A stretch of 64,000 bases of DNA from Mesorhizobium sp. DCY119 (GCF_003590645.1 NZ_CP031834.1:3410501-3474500); one strand, 5' to 3'; positions 10,249 to 19,645 are shown, counted from the first letter of the stretch. Numbers and translations are program-made. The notes: generated from the sequence alone by a model not told the origin.

Positions 10249-10494
10249 ATGGCCGGCGGTTCCATTCCCCACTTCCAGAACGATGCAGGTCATGCCGTGA
10301 TTGAAATCGGCGTGAAGGAATTCATGTGCGTGGGCGCAAACCCGCCCTTCGACCATCCGCATGTCTTTCTCGACATGGGCGCCGACTCCGAAAAGGTCTG
10401 CCCCTATTGCTCGACGCTGTACCGGTTCAACGGCACGCTGAAGGCCAGCGAGACGCGTCCGGAAAACTGCCTCTACATCGTTCGCGCCGCCTGA
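10249..10494 (+). CDS. CHCC zinc-finger protein (NDUFS6-like)
   Basis: An 81-aa protein with the single zinc-binding pattern C27-x8-H36 ... C-x2-C (segment EKVCPYCSTLYRF) typical of the zf-CHCC family, the bacterial relative of mitochondrial complex I subunit NDUFS6. Alphaproteobacterial members are linked to respiratory complex I accessory function; direct evidence is absent here. ATG at 10249 follows ACAGGAGA, so the longer upstream frame is rejected. It is followed by a flavin monooxygenase gene 27 bp on, same strand, possibly co-transcribed. A second complex-I-type accessory gene (NDUFS4-like) occurs near 20 kb. Confidence 0.88.
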   Translation: MAGGSIPHFQNDAGHAVIEIGVKEFMCVGANPPFDHPHVFLDMGADSEKVCPYCSTLYRFNGTLKASETRPENCLYIVRAA

Positions 10495-10521
10495 CGGGCG
10501 CTGCTTGCGGCGATTGATCCG

Positions 10522-11730
10522 GTGGATATTCCTCACCCCGGAAAGATCGTCATCGCGGGTGCCGGCATTGCCGGGCTGACAGCAGCGCTTGCCTTTGCCA
10601 GCCGCGGCTTTGCCGTGGACGTCTTCGAGCGCTCGGAAAAGCTCGAGGAAGCCGGTGCCGGTATCCAGCTTTCGCCCAACGCCACCCGCATCCTCGATGA
10701 TCTCGGCGTGCTGCAATTTTTGCTGCCCAAGGCGGTGCAGCCTGAAGCGGTCATCCTGCGCGACGCAAAGACCCTTAGAGAACTCGCCCGCGTACCGCTT
10801 GGCGCAATGGCTCAGAAACGCTGGGGTGCCCCCTATGTCGTTGCGCACCGCGCCGACCTGCAAGGCGCGCTGCTGGAAGCCATATCCCTGCAGCCGGCGA
10901 TACAGCTTGTCAAAGGCGCTACCGTCCGCAGCGTGACTGTGGGTGACGGTGGTGCTTCCGTCTCAGTCGATCAGTCCGGAAAAAGCGAGCCGGCAGACGC
11001 CCGCCTCGTCGTTGGCGCGGATGGCGTCTGGTCGTCGCTGCGCGGTGGGGCGAATGCAAAGAGCCGTTTTACCGGCGAACTCGCCTGGCGCACGATGATC
11101 GACAGCCAAAGCCCGCAAGGCCGTGCCTTTGCCGAAATCGGTTCGCCGGATTCGGTGATGGCCTTCCTGCATCCGGGCTTTCACCTCATCGCCTATCCGG
11201 TACGCAGCGGGGCCGCGTTCAATCTCGTCGCCTTCACGCCGGGAAAAGGCATTGCCGAGGGATGGTCGGGCAAGGCCGACATTTCCATCCTGAAACAGGC
11301 GATGCGCAACACAGCACCAGCGCTTGCGCAATTGGCCGAAAACGCCGGCCCATGGACAGCATGGCCAATCCACACCGTCGACCCAAACGCGCCATGGATC
11401 GCTCCCGGTCTCGCCCTCATCGGCGACGCAGCGCACGCGATGACGCCCTTTGCGGCGCAAGGGGCGGCGATGGCCATCGAGGATGCAGATACGCTTGCGG
11501 CATACGTGGCCGCCACACCGGACGATTTGCCTACCGCCCTCGCCGCCTGGGAAGCATCGCGCCGCCCGCGGATCGAAAAGGTCGCCCGCCGCGGCGCCTT
11601 CAATCATTTCGCCTGGCATGCGAGAGGCCCGGTCGCGCTGGCCCGCAATCTGGTTCTGAAGACGCGCCCGCCCGAAAAGCTCGCCGCCGACATGGACTGG
11701 CTCTATGGCTGGAAGCCGTCCGGTCGATAG
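10522..11730 (+). CDS. FAD-dependent monooxygenase (salicylate-hydroxylase/UbiH-like)
   Basis: Class A flavoprotein monooxygenase of 402 aa. The N-terminal Rossmann motif IVIAGAGIAGLTAAL binds the FAD ADP moiety, LVVGADGVWS is the DG motif, and GLALIGDAAHAMTPFAAQG is the GD motif that contacts FAD ribose. Such enzymes hydroxylate aromatic or related substrates using NAD(P)H and O2; the substrate is not predictable. GTG start at 10522 fits the conserved beginning; no better ATG exists. It is convergent with the DUF2459 gene, with only 3 bp between stop codons. Confidence 0.9.
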   Translation: MDIPHPGKIVIAGAGIAGLTAALAFASRGFAVDVFERSEKLEEAGAGIQLSPNATRILDDLGVLQFLLPKAVQPEAVILRDAKTLRELARVPLGAMAQKRWGAPYVVAHRADLQGALLEAISLQPAIQLVKGATVRSVTVGDGGASVSVDQSGKSEPADARLVVGADGVWSSLRGGANAKSRFTGELAWRTMIDSQSPQGRAFAEIGSPDSVMAFLHPGFHLIAYPVRSGAAFNLVAFTPGKGIAEGWSGKADISILKQAMRNTAPALAQLAENAGPWTAWPIHTVDPNAPWIAPGLALIGDAAHAMTPFAAQGAAMAIEDADTLAAYVAATPDDLPTALAAWEASRRPRIEKVARRGAFNHFAWHARGPVALARNLVLKTRPPEKLAADMDWLYGWKPSGR

Positions 11731-11733
11731 CTC

Positions 11734-12402
11734 TCAATTGTGCAGCCGAAGCGAGTAACCAAGCGTGACCGGGAGTGGGTTCCACCAACCCGTCTGCAAG
11801 CCGGCCGCCCGCAACGCTCCTGCCGTCCAGGTGTTGCAGCCGACCAGAGCGTTGAAATAGCCATTGGCTTCAAAGAAGGCGTCGTAATCGCCATAGGCCG
11901 CGCCTTGGATCAGTTCGGGGCCGTTCGCTCCCTGCCGAAAGCCCTGCTCAATAAAAGCCAGCAGGCGCTGGAAACCAGCTTCACCGATTTCATAGGCGGC
12001 AACGGCCGGGTTTGGTTCCGGAATGTCGCCGGCGACTTCGACATGCATGGCCGAATTATCGAGCGTCAGCGCGCGGAACACCGGCCCGGCGCTAAGCTCC
12101 GACCATGTCGGCGTGCCGATGTAGAATGCCCGGCTGCCCCAGCCGAAGACGAGATAGCGCGCTTCAGACAGATCGACGGGCAGACCCGCCTCGCGCAAGA
12201 AGCCGAAGCGTTCCAGCAAATCATCGTCGATCGGAACGGCGATGTCGGTGTGGATCGGGTTGGTCAGCACGAGGATGCGGCGGAGCGGCCCCTGCCCTGC
12301 CTCGCCGGATTGAAACAGCGGTCGCGGCACCAGCGTTCCCAAGGCCACCGCAACGATAACCGCAAGCAGCACCAGACCGGCGAAGCGAATAAGTCGTTTC
12401 AT
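11734..12402 (-). CDS. DUF2459/TIGR02117 family protein, membrane anchored
   Basis: 222-aa protein with an N-terminal signal anchor (MKRLIRFAGLVLLAVIVAVALG) and a periplasmic domain. The conserved features of the TIGR02117 family are present: VLTNPIHTDIAVPID, YLVFGWGSRAFYIGTPTW, LTLDNSAMHVEV and CNTWTAGALRAAGL, a layout suggesting a papain-like/NlpC-P60-related fold with a possible Cys/His pair, though catalysis has not been shown. Start at 12402 is taken because it begins immediately at the anchor and has AGGA upstream; an alternative ATG lies at 12441. Convergent with the monooxygenase gene. Function unknown. Confidence 0.8.
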   Translation of the reverse strand: MKRLIRFAGLVLLAVIVAVALGTLVPRPLFQSGEAGQGPLRRILVLTNPIHTDIAVPIDDDLLERFGFLREAGLPVDLSEARYLVFGWGSRAFYIGTPTWSELSAGPVFRALTLDNSAMHVEVAGDIPEPNPAVAAYEIGEAGFQRLLAFIEQGFRQGANGPELIQGAAYGDYDAFFEANGYFNALVGCNTWTAGALRAAGLQTGWWNPLPVTLGYSLRLHN

Positions 12403-12456
12403 TGAAGCCGAACCGATCCTGAGCACGACCTCGATGGCCATTGCACTTGCTTACGC

Positions 12457-12491
12457 AAAGAAGCCCGGCCGAGTTTCAGCCGGGCTTCTTT
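12457..12491 (-). terminator. Terminator of the aap operon
   Basis: Perfect 13-bp stem AAAGAAGCCCGGC / GCCGGGCTTCTTT (12457-12469, 12479-12491) with a nine-base loop, about 40 bp past the aapP stop. Confidence 0.8.
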
Positions 12492-12532
12492 CATGATCGA
12501 GAGCGCGCGCATCGAATGCGCGTACCAAAAGA

Positions 12533-13336
12533 TCAATGCAGGATTTGCGACAGGAACAGCTTGGTGCGTTCGTGCTGCGGGTGATCGAAGAACTCCGCCG
12601 GGGTGTTCTGCTCGACGATCTGGCCCTGATCCATGAAGATCACGCGGTTGGCGACTTTCCGCGCAAAACCCATCTCGTGGGTCACGCACAGCATGGTCAT
12701 GCCTTCCTCGGCAAGGCCCACCATGGTTTCCAGCACTTCCTTGATCATTTCCGGATCGAGCGCCGAGGTCGGCTCGTCAAACAGCATGATGCGCGGATTC
12801 ATGCACAGCGAGCGGGCAATCGCCACGCGCTGCTGCTGGCCGCCGGAGAGCTGGCCGGGATATTTGTTGGCCTGCTCGGGGATCTTCACCCGCTTCAGGA
12901 AGTGCATGGCGATTTCTTCGGCCTGCTTCTTCGGCGTCTTGCGCACCCAGATCGGCGCCAGGGTGCAGTTTTCCAGGATCGTCAGATGCGGAAACAAGTT
13001 GAAGTGCTGGAACACCATGCCGACTTCGCGGCGGACCTCGTCGATCTTCTTCAGATCGTTGGTCAGTTCCTTGCCGTCGACGATGATCTTGCCCTTCTGG
13101 TGCTCTTCCAGACGGTTGATGCAGCGGATCATCGTCGATTTGCCGGACCCGGAAGGTCCGCAAATGACGATGCGCTCGCCACGCATGACCCGGAGATTGA
13201 TGTCCTTCAGGACGTGGAAATCGCCATACCATTTGTGCATGTTGACGATATCGATGGCGACGTCGGTATCCGAGATCTGCATCTTGCCGAGATCGACCTT
13301 GATCTCCTCGGCGCTGACTGCGTTTTCTATGGCCAT
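12533..13336 (-). CDS. aapP: General L-amino-acid ABC transporter, ATPase subunit
   Basis: ATPase that powers uptake of a broad range of L-amino acids; last gene of aapJ-aapQ-aapM-aapP. 267 aa with Walker [10 protein letters not shown] (60-68), Q-loop [13 protein letters not shown], signature [15 protein letters not shown], Walker [15 protein letters not shown] and the switch His in CVTHEMGFA. The glutamine/polar-amino-acid (PAAT) class of ATPases is evident from the [10 protein letters not shown] region. It starts 16 bp after aapM ends and is followed by the operon terminator. Confidence 0.97.
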   Translation of the reverse strand: MAIENAVSAEEIKVDLGKMQISDTDVAIDIVNMHKWYGDFHVLKDINLRVMRGERIVICGPSGSGKSTMIRCINRLEEHQKGKIIVDGKELTNDLKKIDEVRREVGMVFQHFNLFPHLTILENCTLAPIWVRKTPKKQAEEIAMHFLKRVKIPEQANKYPGQLSGGQQQRVAIARSLCMNPRIMLFDEPTSALDPEMIKEVLETMVGLAEEGMTMLCVTHEMGFARKVANRVIFMDQGQIVEQNTPAEFFDHPQHERTKLFLSQILH

Positions 13337-13352
13337 TGGCCTTCCCCTTTAT

Positions 13353-14510
13353 TTATCTTTTGTGGCCGGTATCGAGGCGTCGTTCCATGTAAATGGAATA
13401 GCGCGACATGCCGAAACAGAACAGCCAGAAAACGAAACCGGCAAAGACCAGCCCCGAAATCGGTGTCTGCGGTGAGGCCCAGGCGGCGTCCGAAAAGTTC
13501 TGGCGCACCACGCCAAGCAGATCGAACATGCCGATGATGTAGACCAGGCTCGTATCCTTGAAGAGGCCGATGAAGGTGTTGACGATGCCTGGAATGACCA
13601 GCTTGAGCGCCTGCGGCAGCACGATCAGTCCCGTTTTCTGCCAATAGCTCAGGCCAAGCGAATCGGCACCTTCATACTGCCCTTTCGGGATCGCCTGCAG
13701 ACCGCCGCGCACCACTTCAGCCATATAGGCCGAAGCAAACAGTGCCACGCCGATAAGCGCCCGCAGCAGCTTGTCGAAGGTCATGCCGGCCGGCAGGAAC
13801 AGCGGGAACATGACACTGGCCATGAACAGCACCGTCACCAGCGGAACGCCGCGAACCGCCTCGATGAAGATCACGCAGATCATCTTGACGACCGGCATCT
13901 TCGAGCGCCGCCCGAGCGCAAGCACGATGCCGAGCGGCAGCGAAACGGCAATGCCGACAAAGGACAGAACCAGCGTCACCAGCAGGCCACCCCACAGCGG
14001 GGTCTCGACATGCGTCAGGCCGAACCAGCCGCCGGTGAGCAGGAAGTAGGCGACGACAGGAAACACGGCAAAAAGCAGGATCGCGTTCAGGCCCTTGCGA
14101 GGAATGCGAGGAACCATCATCGGCACCAGCAGCACCACGAACATGATGGCTACGAGGATGACGCGCCAGTGCTCTTCGACCGGATACCGGCCGAACATGA
14201 ACTGCCCGAACTTCGCGTTGACGAAGGCCCAGCAAGCGCCGGACCAGCCGTCGGGTTGCACACCGCCCTGGGCCACCGTCGCGCAGAAAGTACGGTCGGT
14301 GCCGGTCCACTGGGCGCTGATGAACGCCCAGTTGATGAGCGGCGGGATGATGTAGGCCACCACCAGCAATCCGACGAGCGTCAGCGCGGAATCGAAGGGG
14401 GTGGCGAACAGGTTCTTGCGAACCCATGCGCCAAGCCCGCTCACGCCCGCCGGCGCCGGCTCGGATGCCGCCATTTCGGCGCGGACATAGGAAAGATCGT
14501 GTTCTTGCAT
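13353..14510 (-). CDS. aapM: General L-amino-acid ABC transporter, permease AapM
   Basis: Inner-membrane permease of 385 aa. About eight hydrophobic segments; the conserved EAA loop of importers is visible as [23 protein letters not shown] large hydrophilic insertion between the first and second helices (tryptophan- and cysteine-containing, residues about 65-125) is characteristic of AapM. Start at 14510 (MQEHDLSYV) follows AGGTAAGG; a longer frame to 14543 would overlap aapQ. It begins 4 bp after aapQ ends and forms a heterodimer with AapQ. Confidence 0.95.
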   Translation of the reverse strand: MQEHDLSYVRAEMAASEPAPAGVSGLGAWVRKNLFATPFDSALTLVGLLVVAYIIPPLINWAFISAQWTGTDRTFCATVAQGGVQPDGWSGACWAFVNAKFGQFMFGRYPVEEHWRVILVAIMFVVLLVPMMVPRIPRKGLNAILLFAVFPVVAYFLLTGGWFGLTHVETPLWGGLLVTLVLSFVGIAVSLPLGIVLALGRRSKMPVVKMICVIFIEAVRGVPLVTVLFMASVMFPLFLPAGMTFDKLLRALIGVALFASAYMAEVVRGGLQAIPKGQYEGADSLGLSYWQKTGLIVLPQALKLVIPGIVNTFIGLFKDTSLVYIIGMFDLLGVVRQNFSDAAWASPQTPISGLVFAGFVFWLFCFGMSRYSIYMERRLDTGHKR

Positions 14511-14514
14511 GACC

Positions 14515-15705
14515 TTACCTCTCCACCAAAGCCATCTTGGCATTGAACCAGTTCATGAAGGCCGACGTCACCAGGCTGAGGCCGAGATAGACGACCATCC
14601 AGATCACCACGACTTCAATGGCCTGGCCGGTCTGGTTCAGCACCGTTCCGCCCGTTGCAACGAGATCGGGATAGCCGATCGCGATGGCAAGCGACGAGTT
14701 CTTGGTCAGGTTCAGATACTGGCTGGTGAGCGGCGGTATGACGATGCGCATGGCCTGCGGCACCACCACCTGCCTCAGCGTCTGCGCGGGTCGCAAGCCA
14801 AGAGCAAAGGACGCCTCGCTCTGCCCCTTGTTCACCCCCATGATGCCGGCGCGAACGATCTCGCCGATGAAGGCTGCCGTGTAGAAGGACAGGGCAAGAT
14901 AAAGCGCCAGAAACTCCGGCTTCACCTGGAAACCACCGGTCAGATTGAACGTGGATTGCTTCGGAAAATCAAAGGTCAGCGGAAAACCGCTGAAGATGAA
15001 TGCCAAAAGCGGAAGGCCGACGATCAAGCCGATGGAGGTCCACAGGATCGGAAACGGTTGTCCCGTCGCCATCTGGCGCTGACGGGCCTTGCGCGCGACG
15101 AACCATGACATGGCGATCGCAAGCAGGAAGGCCACCAGTATCAGCCAGGAGCCCTCGCCCCAGATTGCCTTCGGAAAGTAAAAGCCACGGCCGTTGAGAA
15201 ACGATCCGAACGGCAAGTGAATGCTGTCGCGCGGCGGTGGCAGAACCGAAAGCACGCCGAAATACCAGAAGAAGATGACCAGCAGCGGCGGAATGTTGCG
15301 GAACACTTCGACATAGACAGTCGAGATCTTGCGGATCAACCAGTTTCGCGACAACCGGCCGATGCCGATCAGAAAGCCGAGAATAGAGGCCGTGATGATG
15401 CCGGCGACGGCGACCACGATGGTGTTCAGCAGGCCTACGATGATCGCGCGGCCGTAGGTGGAATCGGACGAATACGCGATCAGGCTGTCGCTGATGTCGA
15501 AGCCGGCGCGTCCGCGCAGGAAGCTGAAGCCGGATGCGATATTGGCGCGACGCAGGTTTTCGACGGTGTTGCCGACGATCCAGTAGATCGCTGCCGCAAG
15601 GAGGGCCACCACGACAATCTGGAAGAATATGCCGCGGATTTTAGGATCGTTCATAAGCGAGACGCGGCTGCCTGCGTCCCGGCCAAGTATTTCCTGGGAT
15701 GCCAT
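14515..15705 (-). CDS. aapQ: General L-amino-acid ABC transporter, permease AapQ
   Basis: Second permease subunit, 396 aa. Hydrophobic segments begin at [19 protein letters not shown]; the PAAT-type permease block runs from [21 protein letters not shown] through [19 protein letters not shown]; the EAA loop is [25 protein letters not shown]. Preceded by AGGGGACGG. It follows aapJ after 62 bp that contain a perfect 12-bp stem-loop, a usual arrangement that keeps binding-protein mRNA more abundant than permease mRNA. Confidence 0.95.
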   Translation of the reverse strand: MASQEILGRDAGSRVSLMNDPKIRGIFFQIVVVALLAAAIYWIVGNTVENLRRANIASGFSFLRGRAGFDISDSLIAYSSDSTYGRAIIVGLLNTIVVAVAGIITASILGFLIGIGRLSRNWLIRKISTVYVEVFRNIPPLLVIFFWYFGVLSVLPPPRDSIHLPFGSFLNGRGFYFPKAIWGEGSWLILVAFLLAIAMSWFVARKARQRQMATGQPFPILWTSIGLIVGLPLLAFIFSGFPLTFDFPKQSTFNLTGGFQVKPEFLALYLALSFYTAAFIGEIVRAGIMGVNKGQSEASFALGLRPAQTLRQVVVPQAMRIVIPPLTSQYLNLTKNSSLAIAIGYPDLVATGGTVLNQTGQAIEVVVIWMVVYLGLSLVTSAFMNWFNAKMALVER

Positions 15706-15729
15706 TTAACCGTCCCCTGATGTGAGAAA

Positions 15730-15756
15730 CCGGAAGGCGGAGAATCCGCCTTCCGG
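15730..15756 (-). promoter_or_regulatory. Intercistronic stem-loop between aapJ and aapQ
   Basis: CCGGAAGGCGGA-GAA-TCCGCCTTCCGG, a perfect 12-bp stem with a three-base loop, 12 bp after the aapJ stop. Likely an mRNA 3'-end stabiliser or partial terminator that raises aapJ relative to the downstream genes. Confidence 0.75.
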
Positions 15757-15767
15757 ATAGTTCTCGA

Positions 15768-16796
15768 TCAGCGGATCGGCGGAGCGTACTGCAGGCCGCC
15801 CTTGGTCCACAGCGCGTTGATGCCGCGCGCGATCTTCAGCGGGCTGCCGGCGCCAACGTTCTTCTCGAACATTTCGCCATAGTTGCCCACTGCCTTGACG
15901 ATGTTGACGACCCAGTCGTTCGACACACCGAGATCGGTACCGATCTTGGTGTCTGCCTCGGTGCCAAGCACGCGCTTGATCTCGGGGCTGCCGGAGTTCT
16001 TCATCTCGTCGACATTGGCCTGGGTGATGCCGAGCTCTTCAGCCGACAGCAGCGCGAAATAGGTCCACTTGACGATGTGGTACCACTGGTCGTCGCCCTG
16101 GCGGACGGCGGGTCCAAGCGGCTCCTTCGAGATGATCTCGGGCAGAACGACGTGATCGTCCGGCGCGCCGAGCGTCAGGCGGATGCCATAGAGGCCCGAC
16201 TGGTCGGTCGTGTAGGCGTCGCAACGGCCCGCGTCATAAGCGGCGTTGACCTCTTCGAGCTTCTCGAAGACGACCGGGTTGTACTCCATCTTGTTCGCCT
16301 TGAAGTAGTCGGCGAGATTGAGTTCGGTGGTCGTGCCCGATTGCACGCAGACGGCAGCGCCCGAAAGCTGGAGCGCGGAATTCACGCCCGGCAGCTTCTT
16401 GGCGTTGATCATGAAGCCCTGGCCGTCATAATAGGTGACGCCAGCGAAGTTCAGGCCGAGTGCGGTGTCGCGGTTGATGGTCCAGGTCGTGTTGCGCGAC
16501 AGGACGTCGATTTCGCCCGACTGGAGCGCGGTGAAGCGTTCCTTGGCGCTGAGCGGCGTGAACTTGACCTTGGTGCCGTCACCGAAGACCGCAGCCGCCA
16601 CGGCGCGGCAGAAATCGGCGTCGATGCCGGTCCAGTCGCCCTTGTCGTTCGGCGCGGAAAAGCCGGCCAGACCGGTGCTGACACCGCACTGCACGAAGCC
16701 CTTCTTCTTGACATCATCGAGCGTTGCAGCAGATGCGGCCGAAGCCAGCAGCCCCAATGCGGCAGCGCCCAAAATGATTTTTACGGAGTTTTTCAT
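15768..16796 (-). CDS. aapJ: General L-amino-acid-binding periplasmic protein
   Basis: Periplasmic solute receptor for the Aap transporter, 342 aa. It starts MKNSVKIILGAAALGLLASAASA, a clear Sec signal peptide cleaved before ATLDDVKKKG, and continues with the family-3 binding-protein sequence (FVQCGVSTGLAGFSAPNDKGDWTGIDADFCRAVAAAVFG). Start at 16796 is chosen because it is the only one giving the signal peptide at the N-terminus. It heads the operon aapJQMP and is divergent from metC, the order commonly seen in Rhizobiales. The leader upstream is long; no clear promoter could be fixed. Confidence 0.97.
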   Translation of the reverse strand: MKNSVKIILGAAALGLLASAASAATLDDVKKKGFVQCGVSTGLAGFSAPNDKGDWTGIDADFCRAVAAAVFGDGTKVKFTPLSAKERFTALQSGEIDVLSRNTTWTINRDTALGLNFAGVTYYDGQGFMINAKKLPGVNSALQLSGAAVCVQSGTTTELNLADYFKANKMEYNPVVFEKLEEVNAAYDAGRCDAYTTDQSGLYGIRLTLGAPDDHVVLPEIISKEPLGPAVRQGDDQWYHIVKWTYFALLSAEELGITQANVDEMKNSGSPEIKRVLGTEADTKIGTDLGVSNDWVVNIVKAVGNYGEMFEKNVGAGSPLKIARGINALWTKGGLQYAPPIR

Positions 16797-17182
16797 AACC
16801 CACAGACCCTTTTCTGTTGTTGTTCGGGAACTTGCCCCGTTTTTTTCCCGTGCGGAAGCAGCGTTGGCATTCCGGCCCATTTCCGAAACGCGGCATCGCA
16901 GAGGATGCGCTCGCAGCAATCACAATCACGAACTGCATCGAAAGCGATTATGTCCGTGAGGTCAAGCACAATGACCGGATGAAGGGGAAATTGAAAACCA
17001 TATGCCCAAAACCGACATTTAGAGGGTATTTTCCGCCTTTGAATTGCCCTTGCGGCAGGTCTTTTTCCGCCGCGTGAACTTCGCTGGAGCAACAAAGTTC
17101 GAGGCTGGCCACGCCCCGTCTCGGTTGCGCCGTTCAGCCCGCCGCTTTATGCCTGTCAGCCTCTTATCGAAGCGGGGAAGAC
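16797..17182. other. Divergent aapJ/metC intergenic region
   Basis: 386 bp without a supportable gene. On the minus strand TTGACC at 16962-16967 is followed 17 bp on by TTCGAT, a weak candidate for the aapJ promoter. GGGGAAG before the metC ATG is the ribosome site. No riboswitch-like fold was recognised. Confidence 0.5.
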
Positions 17183-18361
17183 ATGGCCAAGCGAGACTAC
17201 ACAGACATGGGCATCAACACGCGCCTGGCGCATGCGGGCAACGATCCGCGCGACTATTTTGGCTTCGTGAACCCACCGGTCGTGCATGCTTCCACGGTCC
17301 TGTTTCCGAACGCCGCCACTCTGGCGGCCCGCGCGCAAAAATACACCTATGGCACGCGCGGTACCCCGACCACAGACGCACTCGCAAACGCCATCGACGA
17401 GCTGGAAGGCTCGGCCGGGACCATCCTCGTGCCGTCGGGGCTGGCCGCCGTCACGGTGCCGCTGCTTGCCTTCCTGTCGGCCGGCGACCACGTGCTGATC
17501 GTCGATTCGGTCTACCATCCGACCCGCAATTTCGCCGACACCATGCTGAAGCGGCTGGGCATCGAGGTCGACTATTACGATCCCCATGTCGGCGCGGGCA
17601 TTGCCGAGCTGATGAAGCCGAACACCAAGGTCGTGTTCACCGAATCGCCGGCCTCCAACACGTTCGAGATGCAGGACATTCCAGCAATCGCCAAAGCGGC
17701 TCATGAACGCGGCGCCGTGGTGATGATGGACAATACCTGGGCGACGCCGCTCTATTTCAAGCCGCTCGACCACGGCGTCGATGTCTCGATCCACGCAGCA
17801 ACCAAGTACCCCGCCGGGCATTCCGACGTTCTCCTGGGAACCGTCTCGGCCAACGCCGCATCATGGGAAAGGCTGCATCAGGGTTTCCTGACGCTCGGCT
17901 GCTGTGCGGCACCCGACGATGTCTATCAGGTGCTGCGCGGCCTGCGCACCATGGGCGTGCGGCTGGAGCGCCATCAGGAAAGCGCGCTTGAAATCGCCCG
18001 CTGGCTGGAAAAGCAGCCCGGCGTCGCCCGCGTCCTTCACCCCGGCCTTGAGAGCCACCCCGGCCACGCCATCTGGAAGCGCGACTTTTCAGGCTCCAGC
18101 GGCATCTTTTCGGTCGTGCTGGCCGGTGGCGGCCAGAAGCAGGCGCATGCCTTCCTCGATGCGCTCGAAATCTTCGGCCTCGGCTATTCCTGGGGCGGCT
18201 ATGAAAGCCTTGCGGTGCACGTCTTCCTCGGCGACCGCGTCGTCGCCAAGGGGCCGTATGAAGGACCGATCCTCCGGCTGCAGATCGGGCTGGAGAACGT
18301 AGAGGACATCAAGGCCGATATCGCCAAGGGACTGGCAGCCGCAGCGGCGGTGGAGGATTGA
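17183..18361 (+). CDS. metC: Cystathionine beta-lyase (Cys/Met metabolism PLP enzyme)
   Basis: PLP-dependent enzyme of 392 aa that cleaves cystathionine to homocysteine, pyruvate and ammonia in methionine synthesis. The family fold is clear: YGTRGTPTTDALANAIDELEG, SGLAAVTVPLLAFL (cofactor phosphate loop), DNTWATPLYFKPLDHGVD and the PLP lysine at K208 in SIHAATKYPAGHSD. The C-terminal SWGGYESL region binds substrate carboxylate. RBS GGGGAAG lies before ATG 17183. Related lyases and gamma-synthases share these motifs; MetC is preferred by overall sequence and its recurrent location next to aapJ. Confidence 0.93.
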   Translation: MAKRDYTDMGINTRLAHAGNDPRDYFGFVNPPVVHASTVLFPNAATLAARAQKYTYGTRGTPTTDALANAIDELEGSAGTILVPSGLAAVTVPLLAFLSAGDHVLIVDSVYHPTRNFADTMLKRLGIEVDYYDPHVGAGIAELMKPNTKVVFTESPASNTFEMQDIPAIAKAAHERGAVVMMDNTWATPLYFKPLDHGVDVSIHAATKYPAGHSDVLLGTVSANAASWERLHQGFLTLGCCAAPDDVYQVLRGLRTMGVRLERHQESALEIARWLEKQPGVARVLHPGLESHPGHAIWKRDFSGSSGIFSVVLAGGGQKQAHAFLDALEIFGLGYSWGGYESLAVHVFLGDRVVAKGPYEGPILRLQIGLENVEDIKADIAKGLAAAAAVED

Positions 18362-18379
18362 GGCGGCAACGCCTCTCCC

Positions 18380-18895
18380 CTACTTCGCCCTTGATGCCCG
18401 CACCCTGTCGGGCAATCCATCGTGGTCGCCCAATGGGCGCCTGGGGTGATCGTCCCACCAGTCGTCGCGCATCGCTTTGCGTTCGAGGTTGACCGGGTAG
18501 ACGATTCGGTTCTCCGCCTTGGCCGTCTCGCCCACGACCAGCAGCCGGACTTCCGTCTCGGTGTTGTTCAGGAAACTGTGGGCGAGCCCCGTGCCTGCCG
18601 GAAAGCCGACGCCATCGCCCGGCTTGAGCCGATGCAGCCGGCCATCCAGCCAGACATCGGGTTCGCCTTCCAGCACATAGACGAATTCTTCTTCCGCGCT
18701 TTCGGCATGCGGAAAGGATGTGCGCCGGCCCGGCAGCAACCGCTCATGATGAATGCCGAGCCGCTCGAGGCCGAAATGCGCGCCGAAGGCAGCGTTGATG
18801 CTGCGCGCCTCGTCCGTGCCCTTGAACGTCTCGCCGTCGGGGTTTTCGATATCGGACCAGTGAGCGATGGGAAGGTCGGAATCCGTCGAGGTCAT
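18380..18895 (-). CDS. Cupin domain protein
   Basis: 171-aa single-domain cupin. Motif 2, GDGVGFPAGTGLAHSFLNN, matches the family pattern G-x5-P-x-G-x2-H-x3-N. Motif 1 reads FPHAESAEEEFVYVLEG: the usual H-x-H has become H-x-E, so one metal ligand position differs while the downstream Glu is kept. Start at 18895 follows AGGAAACG. The product may be a metal-dependent isomerase or dioxygenase, or a sensor; substrate unknown. Convergent with metC with 18 bp between stops. Confidence 0.85.
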   Translation of the reverse strand: MTSTDSDLPIAHWSDIENPDGETFKGTDEARSINAAFGAHFGLERLGIHHERLLPGRRTSFPHAESAEEEFVYVLEGEPDVWLDGRLHRLKPGDGVGFPAGTGLAHSFLNNTETEVRLLVVGETAKAENRIVYPVNLERKAMRDDWWDDHPRRPLGDHDGLPDRVRASRAK

Positions 18896-19054
18896 GAGCG
18901 TTTCCTGCCGATGTAATATGTCCGCTATTTCGCCGCGAGAGTTCTGCAACGGGCGCAGAACCCGACAACAGGCTACACGCATCCTTCACGAAACAGAGGC
19001 ACCTAGCTAGAATGAAATAGCATCTTGTTGCTTTGTAGCCTGTAGGATACTATT

Positions 19055-19348
19055 TTGGTGACTGCCGTTCACTATACGACCGAGTTTGAGGAATGGCTGG
19101 ATAGCTTACGAGACAGGCAGGCGCGAAGCCGAATTATGGTGCGCATCGAGCGCGTCAAAGAAGGCAATCTCGGTGACCACAAATTCTTCGACGGGATCGG
19201 CGAACTACGTTTGGTCTTCGGCCCCGGCTACCGGGTGTATTTTGTTCGACAAGGCGACAAGGTCGTGATCCTCCTGTGCGAAGGCGACAAGACTTCTCAA
19301 AGTCGCGATGTCGAGCGCGCAAAGGAACTGGCAAAAGGAGTTGGATAA
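19055..19348 (+). CDS. Type II toxin, RelE/ParE superfamily (HigB/Gp49-like)
   Basis: Probable ribosome-associated mRNA interferase of 97 aa or 96 aa depending on the start. The family pattern (addiction module killer, Gp49-like) is clear: FEEWLDSLRDRQARSRIMVRIERVKEGNLGDHKFF, then GIGELRLVFGPGYRVYFVRQGD, then LLCEGDKTSQSRDVERA. Start is TTG 19055 or GTG 19058; AGGA at 19043-19046 suits either. The antitoxin begins directly after the stop (TAAATG). The pair lies next to tRNA-Arg, a common insertion region. Confidence 0.88.
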   Translation: MVTAVHYTTEFEEWLDSLRDRQARSRIMVRIERVKEGNLGDHKFFDGIGELRLVFGPGYRVYFVRQGDKVVILLCEGDKTSQSRDVERAKELAKGVG

Positions 19349-19645
19349 ATGGCTCTGCAGACGAAGAAATGGGACGTTGTCAACTTCCTCAACACCAGGG
19401 AGGATGTCGTCGCCTACCTTGATGCCGCACTCGAAGAGAACGACGCGGCTTTCTTCGCCAAAGCCCTTGGTGACGTAGCCCGCTCACATGGCATGACCCA
19501 GATCGCCAAGACCGCCGGTGTCTCCCGCGAAAGCCTGTACAAGGCGCTCAGCGTCGATGGAAACCCGGAGTTCGCCACCATCATAAAAGTGATGAGCGCG
19601 CTCGGTCTGCACATGACCATCGAATCGGCCGACAAAGCCGCATGA
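19349..19645 (+). CDS. Antitoxin with XRE-type HTH (addiction module antidote)
   Basis: 98-aa antidote that should neutralise the preceding toxin and autoregulate the operon. The N-terminal half binds toxin (NTREDVVAYLDAALEENDAAFFAKALGDVARSHG), followed by a lambda-repressor-type HTH: MTQIAKTAGVSRESLYKALS, then GNPEFATIIKVMSALGLHM. AAGGAG (19335-19340) inside the toxin gene provides the ribosome site. Immediate adjacency to the toxin stop indicates coupled translation; toxin-first order is usual for this family. Confidence 0.9.
   Translation: MALQTKKWDVVNFLNTREDVVAYLDAALEENDAAFFAKALGDVARSHGMTQIAKTAGVSRESLYKALSVDGNPEFATIIKVMSALGLHMTIESADKAA

Noticed and set aside
16827..16852. GGAAC with CGTG about 17 bp later, resembling an EcfG box
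   Set aside because: It points into a region with no plus-strand gene for more than 300 bp and the -10 does not match, so it is probably chance.
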